A stretch of 51,611 bases of DNA, from positions 1-51,611 of the forward strand of contig DPOU01000012.1 in the NCBI GenBank assembly GCA_003539625.1, read 5' to 3'. A model generated the notes under the pieces. It was not told the origin of the DNA, did no database searches, and saw only the letters and a list, made by a program, of their open reading frames with translations. The position numbers were made by a program, and so were the translations under genes. Source of the stretch: Acholeplasmatales bacterium (lineage in GTDB: Bacteria > Bacillota_I > Bacilli_A > ML615J-28 > CAG-313). Positions 1-8,302 of this stretch are shown piece after piece (within the stretch, counting starts at the first letter, position 1; every line of letters starts with the position of its first letter).

Positions 1-186
1 ATTAAATTATATACGAATAAATATACCTTTGATTGTATAATTGATAGTATTAAGGTACTATACAAAAAGAATTATTTTTTTGGATGCAAAGAATGTGTAA
101 TTAATGATAACAACATAATTTATAATTTATCAGAAGAAGTAAAAAAAGTGTATAAAAAAAATAATTTTGATATTTTTTTCCAATAA
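1..186 (+). CDS. C-terminal fragment of an unknown protein cut by the window edge
   Basis: Frame 1 is open from the first base and ends at TAA (184-186), giving 61 residues that are rich in Lys, Asn and Tyr. It contains a short Cys pair (GCKEC) and ends KKNNFDIFFQ. No family can be recognised from this piece. A new gene with its own ribosome site starts 41 bases downstream, so this is probably the true end of a gene that begins outside the window. Confidence 0.5.
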   Translation: MKLYTNKYTFDCIIDSIKVLYKKNYFFGCKECVINDNNIIYNLSEEVKKVYKKNNFDIFFQ

Positions 187-227
187 ATAAATTAAAGCAA
201 ATATTATAAAAGGAATTTAAACAAATA

Positions 228-1087
228 ATGAAAAAGAAATGGATAATAATATTTTCTTTACTAATCTTTATTATATTATTTTTGACCATTAATGTAACAA
301 AATATTCATCAACTAAAAAGTTGATTAAAGCAATTGATAATAAAGATTATGAAACAATTGAAAGTATTTCTAAAAAAAGGAATTTTAATATAAATAGAAG
401 GCCATATTTCATCAAATTTTTTGCTACCGCAACAGAACAATGGAATCTTCCTCCATTACACTATGCTTGTGTAAGAGATGATTTAAAGGCTGTAGAAATA
501 CTAATTAAATATGGAGCAGATGTCAATTTAACAATTGATGATTATTCTCCTATATTATATTGTGTAAGAGGCTCTGATGCTTCAAATTATGATAAGATAA
601 TCGTGTATTAATAAATAATGGTGCGAATGTTTCATATAAAACCAAGAATAATTTATCTGTATTAGATTTTTTATTATCAGGAGGATCTGATTATAATGAA
701 GCATATGTAAACAGTCAGTTTGAAGTTTTCAAAAAAATAATTGAAATAGACAATACGTTAGCATATAAAGAATTATTAAGAAAAGAATCAATTGGCTCTG
801 GCAATTATTTGCATCGCGCAGTTTATTTTAATAACGATAAAATTGTTGATTATTTAATTAATAAATTGAACTTTAATGTTGATGAAATAAATTTGAATAA
901 TGAAACTTCCTTAATGATTGCTGCCAAAGAAAATAATATTGAAACGGTCAAATGTCTTTTGAACAACAATGCAAGTGTTACATTAAAAAATAATGATCAA
1001 AAAACAGCTTTAGATCTTGCAAGAGACAATGGTAACTTTGAAATTGTTGAGTTGTTAGAAAATATAAATATTCCAAATAGCAAGTAA
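228..1087 (+). pseudogene. Membrane-anchored ankyrin-repeat protein, frameshifted
   Basis: The reading starts at ATG 228 behind AAAGGA (208-213) with a hydrophobic N-terminal anchor (about residues 5-24, WIIIFSLLIFIILFLTI). Ankyrin repeats follow, for example PPLHYACVRDDLKAVEILIKYGADVN. That frame ends at TAA 609-611. The homologous reading resumes in another frame from 596-602 (RVLINNGANVSYKTKNNLSVLDF) and runs without a stop to 1087, with further repeats (NETSLMIAAKENNIETVKCLLNN). Restoring one lost base near 600-602 (ATAATN CGT) would join both parts into one protein of about 286 residues. Ankyrin repeats mediate protein binding; the partner is unknown. This is either a genuine pseudogene or an assembly indel, since the sequence is otherwise intact. 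Confidence 0.75.
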
Positions 1088-1191
1088 TTAGTCGTATAGT
1101 AGAACAAGACGATAATGGAACTGCCGTATATTATATACAAGAAATTATAAAAAGGTGTGGTTCTATTGGAAAAACAAAAAAAGAAAACTAA
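1081..1191 (+). pseudogene. Possible coding remnant after the ankyrin gene
   Basis: A third frame is open from 1081 to TAA 1189-1191 and reads VISRIVEQDDNGTAVYYIQE followed by IIKRCGSIGKTKKEN. It looks more protein-like than random AT-rich sequence but has no start codon or ribosome site. It begins in the last codons of the ankyrin gene, so it may be an original C-terminus lost to a second indel, or debris of a deleted gene. Support is weak. Confidence 0.2.
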
Positions 1192-1219
1192 AATATTTTA
1201 TCTAAAAATTTATAAAGTG

Positions 1220-1228
1220 TGATATAAT
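1220..1228 (+). promoter_or_regulatory. Extended -10 promoter for a small RNA
   Basis: TGA followed by TATAAT (1223-1228) forms an extended -10 element with no good -35. The predicted start is near 1235, just ahead of a structured stretch that ends in a clear intrinsic terminator. Confidence 0.55.
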
Positions 1229-1234
1229 ATAGTT

Positions 1235-1317
1235 GAACCATGGGAAGGCTTGGGTAATGCCTGAATCCAAATATTCCATTTATGGGGAAAGTAGGCTTAT
1301 ATATCCTACTTTTTTTT
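1235..1317 (+). ncRNA. Putative small structured non-coding RNA (about 80 nt)
   Basis: This is an independent transcription unit with its own promoter and its own terminator hairpin (1289-1317). Inside, CCATGGGAA (from 1238) can pair with TTCC...ATGG near 1274-1285. Within that, AGGC can pair with GCCT, and the loop TTGG with the later CCAA, which would form a pseudoknot. No ribosome site or convincing ORF is present, only tiny ORFs. I compared it from memory with SRP, 6S, T-box, TPP, purine, preQ1, glycine and fluoride RNAs and it fits none. Function is unknown. The pairing is proposed by eye. Confidence 0.4.
1289..1317 (+). terminator. Intrinsic terminator of the small RNA
   Basis: AAGTAGG (1289-1295) pairs with CCTACTT (1305-1311) and is followed by an unbroken run of T to 1317. 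Confidence 0.8.
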
Positions 1318-1374
1318 GTTTTATTAAAAGCAATAAATGAAAAATATTAAAAAATATCAATAAAGTTAATATTA

Positions 1375-1788
1375 ATGATATGTCATTTTTACAATGCAGG
1401 TTATTGTGATGAAAGAAGACTTATATGCCACAGCAACAGAAGCTATACTAAAACAAGTAGTTATTTAGTTGCAATGAAATATACGACTTATCAAACTGAT
1501 TTTCCAGTTCCAGCCTTCTTTATTTTATCAATCAAAGATGATAAACTATATATTAGCTATGCCAAAGCATTTGGTGGTTTTAAAAAGTACTATGCCTCAA
1601 TACTATTAAATAAATTACATTATGTTTCATGTGAATTGGTTAATAAAAGTACTATGGTTTATCACTTTACTATAAATAGAGAAAGTGAAGGAAAATGTGA
1701 AAATAACTTCTATATTATTGCTACTAGAAACAAAGATGATGCTAAGTTATTAGTTGATGCCATCAAAGAATATAATAATGAAAACTAG
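1375..1788 (+). CDS. Hypothetical protein, possibly PH-domain-like
   Basis: A 137-residue ORF ending at TAG. I do not recognise a family. Alternating hydrophobic strands (AFFILSIKDDKLYISY, NNFYIIATRNKDDAKLLVDA) followed by a final helix resemble the bacterial PH-like fold, but this is only shape matching. The ATG at 1375 lacks a visible Shine-Dalgarno and an in-frame stop lies at 1348, so the start is doubtful and the ORF may be a truncated remnant. It sits between the small RNA terminator and another strong terminator at 1899-1940. Confidence 0.45.
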   Translation: MICHFYNAGYCDERRLICHSNRSYTKTSSYLVAMKYTTYQTDFPVPAFFILSIKDDKLYISYAKAFGGFKKYYASILLNKLHYVSCELVNKSTMVYHFTINRESEGKCENNFYIIATRNKDDAKLLVDAIKEYNNEN

Positions 1789-1898
1789 ATACATTATAAA
1801 TATCAATCAATGAAATGTTTAATAATTGAACTTGCAGAAATTTATAGAATATTCACGAGTAATTAAATTATTAAATATATAATGTCATTTTTAAATGT

Positions 1899-1940
1899 AA
1901 AAAGTCATTTGCCTAAAAAGATGGGGTAAATGACTTTTTT
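1899..1940 (+). terminator. Intrinsic terminator
   Basis: AAAAAGTCATTT (1899-1910) pairs with AAATGACTTTTT (1928-1939) around a 17-nt loop, ending in T residues. It separates the unknown ORF from the TfoX-N gene. Confidence 0.8.
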
Positions 1941-1983
1941 ATTATTGTTTTTAAACAAAAATATATAAATAATAGTAAAAATA

Positions 1984-1992
1984 TGCTATAAT
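1984..1992 (+). promoter_or_regulatory. Extended -10 promoter of the TfoX-N gene
   Basis: TGC plus TATAAT (1987-1992), 38 bases before ATG 2030. The -35 region is AT-rich and poor. AAGAGGT (2016-2022) is the ribosome site. Confidence 0.6.
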
Positions 1993-2029
1993 AAAAATGT
2001 TATATGATAATTAATAAGAGGTAATTATA

Positions 2030-2344
2030 ATGGCGTCAAGTAAAGAATATTTAGAGTTTATTTTGGAACAACTTTCTGAATTTGATGATATAACCTATCG
2101 ACCAATGATGGGTGAGTATATTATTTATAATCATGGAAAAGTAGTTGGTGGAATATATGATGATCGTTTTCTTGTTAAACCTACCCCTTCAGCAATCAAA
2201 ATGATGCCAAATGCACAAATGGAATTGCCATATGAGGGCGCAAAAAAAATGATACTTGTTGATGAGGTTGAAAATAAAACATTTTTAAAGAAATTACTTG
2301 AGGGAATCTATGAAGATTTTAAAAAGGAAAGATTTGGTGATTAG
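2030..2344 (+). CDS. TfoX N-terminal domain protein
   Basis: A 104-residue single-domain protein spanning the TfoX_N family. It has the typical opening (residues 4-27, EYLEFILEQLSEFDDITYRP then MMGEY) and the central YNHGKVVGGIYDDRFLVKP pattern. Stand-alone TfoX_N proteins are common in Firmicutes and are usually annotated as competence-like regulators by similarity to Haemophilus TfoX/Sxy, but their biochemical role is not established. The start is fixed by AAGAGGT seven bases upstream. It is a single-gene unit with its own promoter and a weak hairpin after the stop. Confidence 0.85.
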   Translation: MASSKEYLEFILEQLSEFDDITYRPMMGEYIIYNHGKVVGGIYDDRFLVKPTPSAIKMMPNAQMELPYEGAKKMILVDEVENKTFLKKLLEGIYEDFKKERFGD

Positions 2345-2360
2345 CTATACAAGATGAATC

Positions 2361-2399
2361 ACTAAACTTATGACTTTAAGATGATGAATTAGTTTTTTT
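2361..2399 (+). terminator. Weak intrinsic terminator
   Basis: ACTAA (2361-2365) pairs with TTAGT (2389-2393), with partial pairing inside, followed by seven T. Plausible end of the TfoX-N transcript. Confidence 0.4.
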
Positions 2400-2660
2400 G
2401 ATTAGTCTAAAATTATAATTGCTTAACAATTTGTTGCACCTCCTTGTTAGTAAATTTGTCGTGCTTGGTAAGAACCCTGAAGTTTTTACAATTTATTCGT
2501 TCTTATAAAACAGCAAAGTGTCACTAACTATTTGCAACAGAATAAAGGTGTTGCAAGATTTTTCTTAAATGGTTAAACATAGGAATGACTTAAATGAATA
2601 GAGAGTATAGTTAAATTACAACATAATTAATTATGCTTATATAAAATATGTAGAAAGGAA

Positions 2661-2666
2661 TATAAT
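2661..2666 (+). promoter_or_regulatory. Possible -10 box ahead of the C1/M60 surface protein
   Basis: TATAAT at 2661-2666 lies 44 bases before ATG 2710. No clear -35 or extended -10 is visible, so the assignment is tentative. Confidence 0.35.
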
Positions 2667-2709
2667 ATAAACTCACGACCTATTATACGGTTATATTATA
2701 CAAGATAGA

Positions 2710-4911
2710 ATGAAAAAAATAACATCAGTCACTTATATTCACAAAATCTTATTATTAATGATTTTTTTATTAACATTAATGAGTTTTTTTCCCATAAAAA
2801 GTCCTACTAAGACTAGGGCAATAGCAGCAAAACGTGGAAGCGATTTTATTGAAAAATCCGACAATACAACAATAACTGAACAGATTGGTAGTGAAAAAAC
2901 AGAACCTTTTTATTCATCAACAGAACAGATTATTACTCTAACAAAATTTGATCCTCGTGGAGAATTAACGCCAACAAAAGATCAAGGTAGCACTAATCTC
3001 TGTTGGGCGTATGCAGCAATTAGCGCTTCTGAATCATCAATATTGAAAAGTAAAATAGGTGATAAAAATACTTTAAGACTCAATCCACAAGCACTTGCTT
3101 ACCGTAAATATGTTCGAAGTATAGACCCATTAGGCAATAATGCAAACTACGTAAGTAATGATGCGGGGGAGTGGACACAAAAAGCTGGAAGTATTGAACA
3201 AACAGCCCCTTTATTTAGTATGTGGCAAGGACCAATAGGTGGAGATAAACCATCTGCAGACGTGTGGGAAAATTCCACATATCGGTTAGAGAGTGCTAAT
3301 TTAATATCGTCGGGGCAAAGCAATAAAGACAGAATAGTTGAACTAAAAAGTGCTATTGCTAAATATGGAGCGGTTACAGCATCGTGTTATTATGATGGTG
3401 GTACAAATAAATATTTCAATGATAACGCAGTTACTAATGGCATACCACATGCAATAACTTTAGTAGGGTGGGATGATAACATAGATAGTAGATTGTTTTC
3501 ACCAGGTAAGGTTTCTACCAATGGTGGATGGCTTGTAAAAAATAGTTACGATGATAATGGTTATTTTTGGTTGACATATGAGAGCAAAATTTCTGAAACA
3601 ACTTCTTGGACATTTACCTATGCAACAAAAGAAGAATACGATTTTAACTATTATTACGACAATAGTGAATTTGATTTTGGAATTATTAAGCAAAAAAAAG
3701 TTGCTAACGTTTATCAAGCCAAAAAGGGTACAAAAGATCAATCAGAATACCTCAAGGCTGTAAATGTTGCTTTTGTTGGTAATGATGTTAGTGTTACAAT
3801 AAGGGTTTATACAAATCTTGATGGCAGTGGACAACTCCAAGTCGAAAGAGGAATTTTGTCAGCACAAAAAACTCAGATTTTTAAATATGGAGGTTATAAC
3901 ACGATAAAATTTGATAAACCGCTTAAGATTGATAAAGATTCATATTTTTCGATAGTTGTAGAAGTATCAAATCCTACAGGCAATGCCTATGTAAGAGTTG
4001 TTCAATCCGATTCAAAAAAGCCATCCTATTACAATAATGAGTATTCTGGTTACGATTATATTTTTAATGGTGGTTGTGTTGCCAGAGTGAAAGCTTATAC
4101 AAAGCTGGTAGATTCCGAGGAAAAACCAGATGATACAACGGTTTCTTCATATGGTTGGAATGAAAAAAGAGCACCATTATTCTATGGCGCCACTCAGATT
4201 TTTATAGACAAGAATGTTTTTTTGGGGTCAAAAGAAGAGTTCGTAAAAGACAGCAGATTTAGAGTTTTTGCAAAAGACTTTGAGGATGGAGATATTACAC
4301 ACAAGATTAAAATAAAAGAAAACAATGTACAACCTAATATACCAGGACAGTATAATATTGTTTATGAAATTGCGGATTCACACAATAATGTAAAAACATT
4401 AAATGTACCTGTAACAATTAACGATAAAGTAGGCGGTGATTGCCGAATAATTCGTACAATCTATGCCGTTCCACAGATGAAAAATCTTGTTGATATGGAG
4501 ATAGGAAGATGCGATAGCAACAATTCTCAAATATTAGGAATATATCTTCCTAAAGGAGGATGTGCAAAAGTCAAATTTATATCCAATCTTACTAGCGAGG
4601 TAGATGATTTGTATGTAAATCCAACTATCACGTGTTATACAGACACTGGAAGAATAAGAACTTCAACGTATTTAAATGTAAAAGAGCAACAAGAGATTGA
4701 AGTAAAATGTGAAATTGATGATATGAGTTACGATGCTGTTCCATTAATAAATGCACCTAGACTCAAAGATGAAAAAGTTGATGTCACGTTTGAGATAGAA
4801 TTGGTCTCAATGCTTCGGACGCTAAACCGCTTACCTATTACCATTATAAAGATTCTACTGATGATGAATTTTATCAAAAATGGAATAATTCAAATGATAC
4901 ATATGCGGTAA
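2710..4911 (+). CDS. Secreted C1 (papain-like) peptidase with lectin-like and Ig-like domains; 5' part of a frameshifted giant surface protein
   Basis: A signal peptide (residues 1-39, hydrophobic core LLLMIFLLTLMSFF) precedes a papain-family C1 domain. The oxyanion Gln and nucleophile Cys are in KDQGSTNLCWAYA (Q92, C98), the His in IPHAITLVGWDD (H247) and the Asn in WLVKNSYDD (N278). About residues 310-465 resemble the lectin-like domain that follows C1 peptidases in clostridial surface proteins. A DUF5011/Ig-like domain is at about 485-575. The last region (about 580-695) looks like the accessory domain preceding M60 peptidases. The frame then shifts: the final 37 residues (after VTFEIE) are out-of-frame read-through to TAA 4909-4911. 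True homology continues in the next entry. The ribosome site is weak (AAGATAG). Confidence 0.85.
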   Translation: MKKITSVTYIHKILLLMIFLLTLMSFFPIKSPTKTRAIAAKRGSDFIEKSDNTTITEQIGSEKTEPFYSSTEQIITLTKFDPRGELTPTKDQGSTNLCWAYAAISASESSILKSKIGDKNTLRLNPQALAYRKYVRSIDPLGNNANYVSNDAGEWTQKAGSIEQTAPLFSMWQGPIGGDKPSADVWENSTYRLESANLISSGQSNKDRIVELKSAIAKYGAVTASCYYDGGTNKYFNDNAVTNGIPHAITLVGWDDNIDSRLFSPGKVSTNGGWLVKNSYDDNGYFWLTYESKISETTSWTFTYATKEEYDFNYYYDNSEFDFGIIKQKKVANVYQAKKGTKDQSEYLKAVNVAFVGNDVSVTIRVYTNLDGSGQLQVERGILSAQKTQIFKYGGYNTIKFDKPLKIDKDSYFSIVVEVSNPTGNAYVRVVQSDSKKPSYYNNEYSGYDYIFNGGCVARVKAYTKLVDSEEKPDDTTVSSYGWNEKRAPLFYGATQIFIDKNVFLGSKEEFVKDSRFRVFAKDFEDGDITHKIKIKENNVQPNIPGQYNIVYEIADSHNNVKTLNVPVTINDKVGGDCRIIRTIYAVPQMKNLVDMEIGRCDSNNSQILGIYLPKGGCAKVKFISNLTSEVDDLYVNPTITCYTDTGRIRTSTYLNVKEQQEIEVKCEIDDMSYDAVPLINAPRLKDEKVDVTFEIELVSMLRTLNRLPITIIKILLMMNFIKNGIIQMIHMR

Positions 4912-6740
4912 TAGATGGTAATTCCTCTATTATAGTGCTGCACATATATTATCGTAATTATTTGAATGGTGCTTGGAAATTTGACAATCCTATTGGTTCT
5001 CTTGATCAAGTATTAGAATACTACGATGAGGTCATATCTAGAATGGATAAGATGATAGGCTTAGAATTGAACGCCAAGGATACTTTAAATCAAAATTATC
5101 CTACAAAATTTACTATTGTCGAGGACGAAAAAACGGCAAGTGGTGCATATTATCTTAACTCATCTCTGATAAGTATAGGACAAAAAAGTATGCAAAGAGT
5201 CTTTTCTTATTGGTATGCAATTCTTCATGAAATAGGCCATGGTTATCAGGGAAGACTTGGCAACGGCGGTAATATGAAGTTAAAAGAAACAGGTAACAAT
5301 GTTTTTGTATATTACATAATTAAAGATTCATCATTATTTAAAGGAAATCCTAAAGAAAACCACTTGGGCGGAACACTTGAAGAAACCGAAGAAAGATGGA
5401 ACCAAAAAAGGATTGCAGGAGAAGAAATCTTTATAGAAAATGATTCTGGATGGAATCAGCAAACTCAGGGATATTATACTAATACCCAAGAAAAGCTTTT
5501 TGCTCTAGTAAATTTATTTGATGCTTTTGAGGGAGATAAAACCTATGGAAAACTTTTTACTTATTATCGAGAATTAATAAAAAAAGGACAAAATTATCAG
5601 TTATTAATTTCTGAAATATTTGCTACATTTTTTGCTGATGAATACAAAGCAGACATTATATCGTATTTTGAGAGTTGGAAAATAACTGTTTCTCCAGAAG
5701 TAAAAAAATATATAAAAGACCAAAATCTTAATGAATGGGTAATTTTTTCGGATATAATAGATAATGGAATTATCAACAAAATTATTGAAATAGAAAATCC
5801 TTCAAGAAAATATGGGCTTGTGAATATTACCAAATATGCTCAATATCACATACATGTATGGGGTGAGCCTACGTACGTTTGGAGTTTCGACAATGCACAA
5901 GTTACAGCGAGCCAAGTATGCAAGTATGATAATACACACATTCAAACTGAAACTGTGTCAACAGTAGCAACTACGATCAAGCAACCTACCTGTATAGAAA
6001 AAGGTAAAATTAAATATGAAAGTGTCCAGTTTAAAAATTGTACTTTTGTAATTCAAGAAAAAATTATTGAAACAAATTATGATGAACACCAGTTAGGAAA
6101 CTTAGTACCAGAAGTTTTTTCCACTTGTACTAAAAAGGGAATGAAGGCACATTATAAATGTTCAATTTGTGAAAATTATTTTGATATAAATAAAACTAAG
6201 ATAACGCTTGAATCTTTAGAAATTCCTATTAATGAGAATAATCACGAATTTGGCATTTGGAAAGACGAGGTTCCCGCAACAACTACTGAAAATGGTGTAA
6301 AAGGACATAAAGATTGTATCGAATGTAAAAGGCATTTTGATATCGACGGAAATGAGCTAACCAATCTTACAATTGCTAAAATTGATACGTATAAAGTGAC
6401 AATAAATGGTAAAAGCAAGTTTTATGCAAACGGAGCAATTGTTAAAATAATTGCTGATGAACCAGAAAAAGGCATGATATTCAAAGGTTGGATAAATGAT
6501 AATGGCGAAATTGTAAGTAAATACAGAGAATATAACTTTGTGGTAAATGGCGAAACAAATTTAACTGCTTTATATGAAAATGATTCATTGAGAGATGAAA
6601 TTGGCACTAACACCAACAAGCACGGGTTATCTAATGACGTAATTGTTAGCATTGTAATAGGTATAGTCGTAATATTAGGATTTGGAGGCTTTGCTATATT
6701 ATTTTGTACAATTAAGAAAAAAATTTTCAGAAATAAATAG
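4794..6740 (+). CDS. M60 (mucinase/enhancin-type) metallopeptidase, Cys-rich repeats and membrane anchor; 3' part of the frameshifted surface protein
   Basis: This frame is open from 4794 and makes sense from about 4803 (GLNASDAKPLTYYHYKDST), directly continuing the previous reading if one base is restored near 4801, so GTG 4935 is not a real start. The M60 zinc site HEIGH is encoded at 5226-5240 within WYAILHEIGHGYQGRLG. M60-like peptidases cleave mucin-type glycoproteins. C-terminal to it are Cys-containing repeats (CTKKGMKAHYKCSICENYFD, then a similar CIECKRHFDIDG unit), one InlB-like unit (KGWINDNGEIVSK) and a final transmembrane helix with a basic tail (VIVSIVIGIVVILGFGGFAI, then KKKIFRNK). 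The joined protein would be about 1,343 residues: secreted, membrane-anchored and probably acting on host glycoproteins. Confidence 0.85.
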   Translation, partial: DRIGLNASDAKPLTYYHYKDSTDDEFYQKWNNSNDTYAVIDGNSSIIVLHIYYRNYLNGAWKFDNPIGSLDQVLEYYDEVISRMDKMIGLELNAKDTLNQNYPTKFTIVEDEKTASGAYYLNSSLISIGQKSMQRVFSYWYAILHEIGHGYQGRLGNGGNMKLKETGNNVFVYYIIKDSSLFKGNPKENHLGGTLEETEERWNQKRIAGEEIFIENDSGWNQQTQGYYTNTQEKLFALVNLFDAFEGDKTYGKLFTYYRELIKKGQNYQLLISEIFATFFADEYKADIISYFESWKITVSPEVKKYIKDQNLNEWVIFSDIIDNGIINKIIEIENPSRKYGLVNITKYAQYHIHVWGEPTYVWSFDNAQVTASQVCKYDNTHIQTETVSTVATTIKQPTCIEKGKIKYESVQFKNCTFVIQEKIIETNYDEHQLGNLVPEVFSTCTKKGMKAHYKCSICENYFDINKTKITLESLEIPINENNHEFGIWKDEVPATTTENGVKGHKDCIECKRHFDIDGNELTNLTIAKIDTYKVTINGKSKFYANGAIVKIIADEPEKGMIFKGWINDNGEIVSKYREYNFVVNGETNLTALYENDSLRDEIGTNTNKHGLSNDVIVSIVIGIVVILGFGGFAILFCTIKKKIFRNK

Positions 6741-6993
6741 ATAATTAAAAACTTTTGGAAAAAAGTATATGTTAGAAGATCATTCGTCCGTAGTATTATA
6801 TAAAGAAGTGAAGAGATATAATCAGAAAAATGATTTGTAAAGGTATATCGTGATTTGTGTGCTTCGGAAAATAGTTTTTTTGCTTTCCACTTTTAAAAAA
6901 TAAGTTTAAATAGCAATATGCTTAAATACTTGGTACTTAGTAGTACATATTTGTCACTAGTAATAAAAAACAAAATTATCAAGGAGTGTTAAT

Positions 6994-8253
6994 ATGATTT
7001 TTCTTCCATCGAAATATTATTTAGTCGTAAATGATCGATTTGAGTTATTTTTCAGAGGGGTTATTAAAAAACATAATCCCTATCAATATTATGTAAAAGC
7101 CGAATGTGAAAAAGGATATACTTACAATCGATATTTTACTTTTACTCCAGAAAAAGAAGATATAGGTGAGTATAATTTAACAATCAAGGTAATTGACGAT
7201 GATGGTTGTATCATTGAAAGTAAATCAACCATTTTAGTAGTTAATGATGTTAGTGAACCAGTTAGAAAACTCAATGTATTATGTGTAGGCGATAGCGAAA
7301 CAGTAAATGGTGTATGGCCTAAAGTAGGATATGAAAAATTTGAAAAAGTGTATCCCAATATGCTAAATTTTATTGGAAAAATGCACAACGAAAAAGTTGG
7401 CTATGAAGGATATGGTGGCTGGCAATGGAAAACATTTTGCGAATATGAAGTAGAAAGTAGGACTTCATCTGTTTGGGTTACGTTTGAAAATGATATGAGT
7501 AATATTCCACAACATAGTAAGTGGCTTAATAATAATTTAGAATGGATTGTTGAAACGGTTAATGGTGAAAGAATTAAATTCAAGAGAGGTAACAATAATT
7601 GTAGCATTGTTAATCCTAAACTTGATTCTATCTTTACCAATTATAATAAAAATAGTGTACAAATAAAAATGGTAAGTTACGAATATTCTGATGCTAATCC
7701 ATTTTGGAATCCTGAAAAAAATGATATTGATTTTAAATATTATATTGAAAAGAATAATCTAGCAAAACCAGATTTGTTATTTACATTTTTAACAGGAAAT
7801 GGTTTATATGTCCCATATTCTAATGAATTCATAACCCACGAAAAATATGCAACTAAATTCTTAGAACAGTTTCATAAAGATTTTCCCGATGCCTTAATAG
7901 GGGTAATGGGAATAGAATTACCATGTTGCAATGGCGGAGTTACCGCTTGTTATGGTGCTCAAGGATATTACCATGATTGGTATGGCGATACTGTGACAAC
8001 TCTTAATTACGATAAATGGTTAGAAAATTTCACTAAATTAGAAGAACATGCTTCATATATGACATATTTTGATATAAAGAGTCAATTCGATAGCGAATAC
8101 AGTTATCCTGTTGAATTAGTGAAAGTTAATAATCGCAGTGAAATATTAGAAAGAATTGGTACTAATGGTTTACACCCATCTATAGATGGTTATAAACAAA
8201 TAGGCGATGCTTTTTATCGTTTCTTAGTTGAGATGGTTAAAAGAATTAAATAA
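6994..8253 (+). CDS. SGNH/GDSL-type hydrolase with N-terminal Ig-like domain
   Basis: 419 residues. Residues 1-88 form a beta-rich Ig-like domain. The SGNH domain follows with block I VLCVGDSE (nucleophile S101), GYGGWQW as block II, LTGNG as block III and NGLHPSIDGYKQIG as block V (H394). The usual Asp three residues before the catalytic His is Asn here (N391), so the triad may be incomplete or completed by another residue. SGNH enzymes are esterases/lipases or deacetylases for polysaccharides or peptidoglycan. No signal peptide is visible, although the gene sits between a giant secreted peptidase and a permease. The start is set by AAGGAGTG (6980-6987). Confidence 0.7.
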   Translation: MIFLPSKYYLVVNDRFELFFRGVIKKHNPYQYYVKAECEKGYTYNRYFTFTPEKEDIGEYNLTIKVIDDDGCIIESKSTILVVNDVSEPVRKLNVLCVGDSETVNGVWPKVGYEKFEKVYPNMLNFIGKMHNEKVGYEGYGGWQWKTFCEYEVESRTSSVWVTFENDMSNIPQHSKWLNNNLEWIVETVNGERIKFKRGNNNCSIVNPKLDSIFTNYNKNSVQIKMVSYEYSDANPFWNPEKNDIDFKYYIEKNNLAKPDLLFTFLTGNGLYVPYSNEFITHEKYATKFLEQFHKDFPDALIGVMGIELPCCNGGVTACYGAQGYYHDWYGDTVTTLNYDKWLENFTKLEEHASYMTYFDIKSQFDSEYSYPVELVKVNNRSEILERIGTNGLHPSIDGYKQIGDAFYRFLVEMVKRIK

Positions 8254-8254
8254 C

Positions 8255-8293
8255 AAAAAAAGGTTTGAGATTTTGTAAAATCTCAAGCCTTTT
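8255..8293. terminator. Bidirectional terminator between convergent genes
   Basis: A long stem with arms AAAGG-TTTGAGATTTT and AAAATCTCAAG-CCTTT and a GT loop, flanked by A-run and T-run, so it can stop transcription from both the SGNH gene and the minus-strand permease. Confidence 0.85.
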
Positions 8294-8302
8294 AACTATA
8301 GC

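Larger units (their letters stand above)
2345..2709. other. 365-bp intergenic stretch without a gene
   Basis: Apart from the weak terminator at its left end, it holds a perfect 7-bp hairpin TTGCAAC/GTTGCAA (2532-2538 with 2550-2556) followed by a T-rich tract. No ORF of useful length is seen on either strand. It may contain debris of a lost gene. Confidence 0.5.

Noticed and set aside
1235..1317. Bacterial SRP (4.5S) RNA or a known riboswitch
   Set aside because: The SRP core (GGAAGGAAGCAGCC-like) is absent, and no known aptamer signature such as the TPP, T-box or purine motifs is present.
2437..2445. CACCTCCTT, resembling the 3' end of 16S rRNA or a minus-strand ribosome site
   Set aside because: The flanks do not match 16S rRNA, and the minus-strand reading after the AAGGAGGTG gives only about 17 codons from a TTG.
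7122..7640. Minus-strand ORFs opposite strong genes (here and elsewhere)
   Set aside because: They have low-complexity, hydrophobic or Ser-rich translations, no ribosome sites, and lie opposite clearly conserved proteins.
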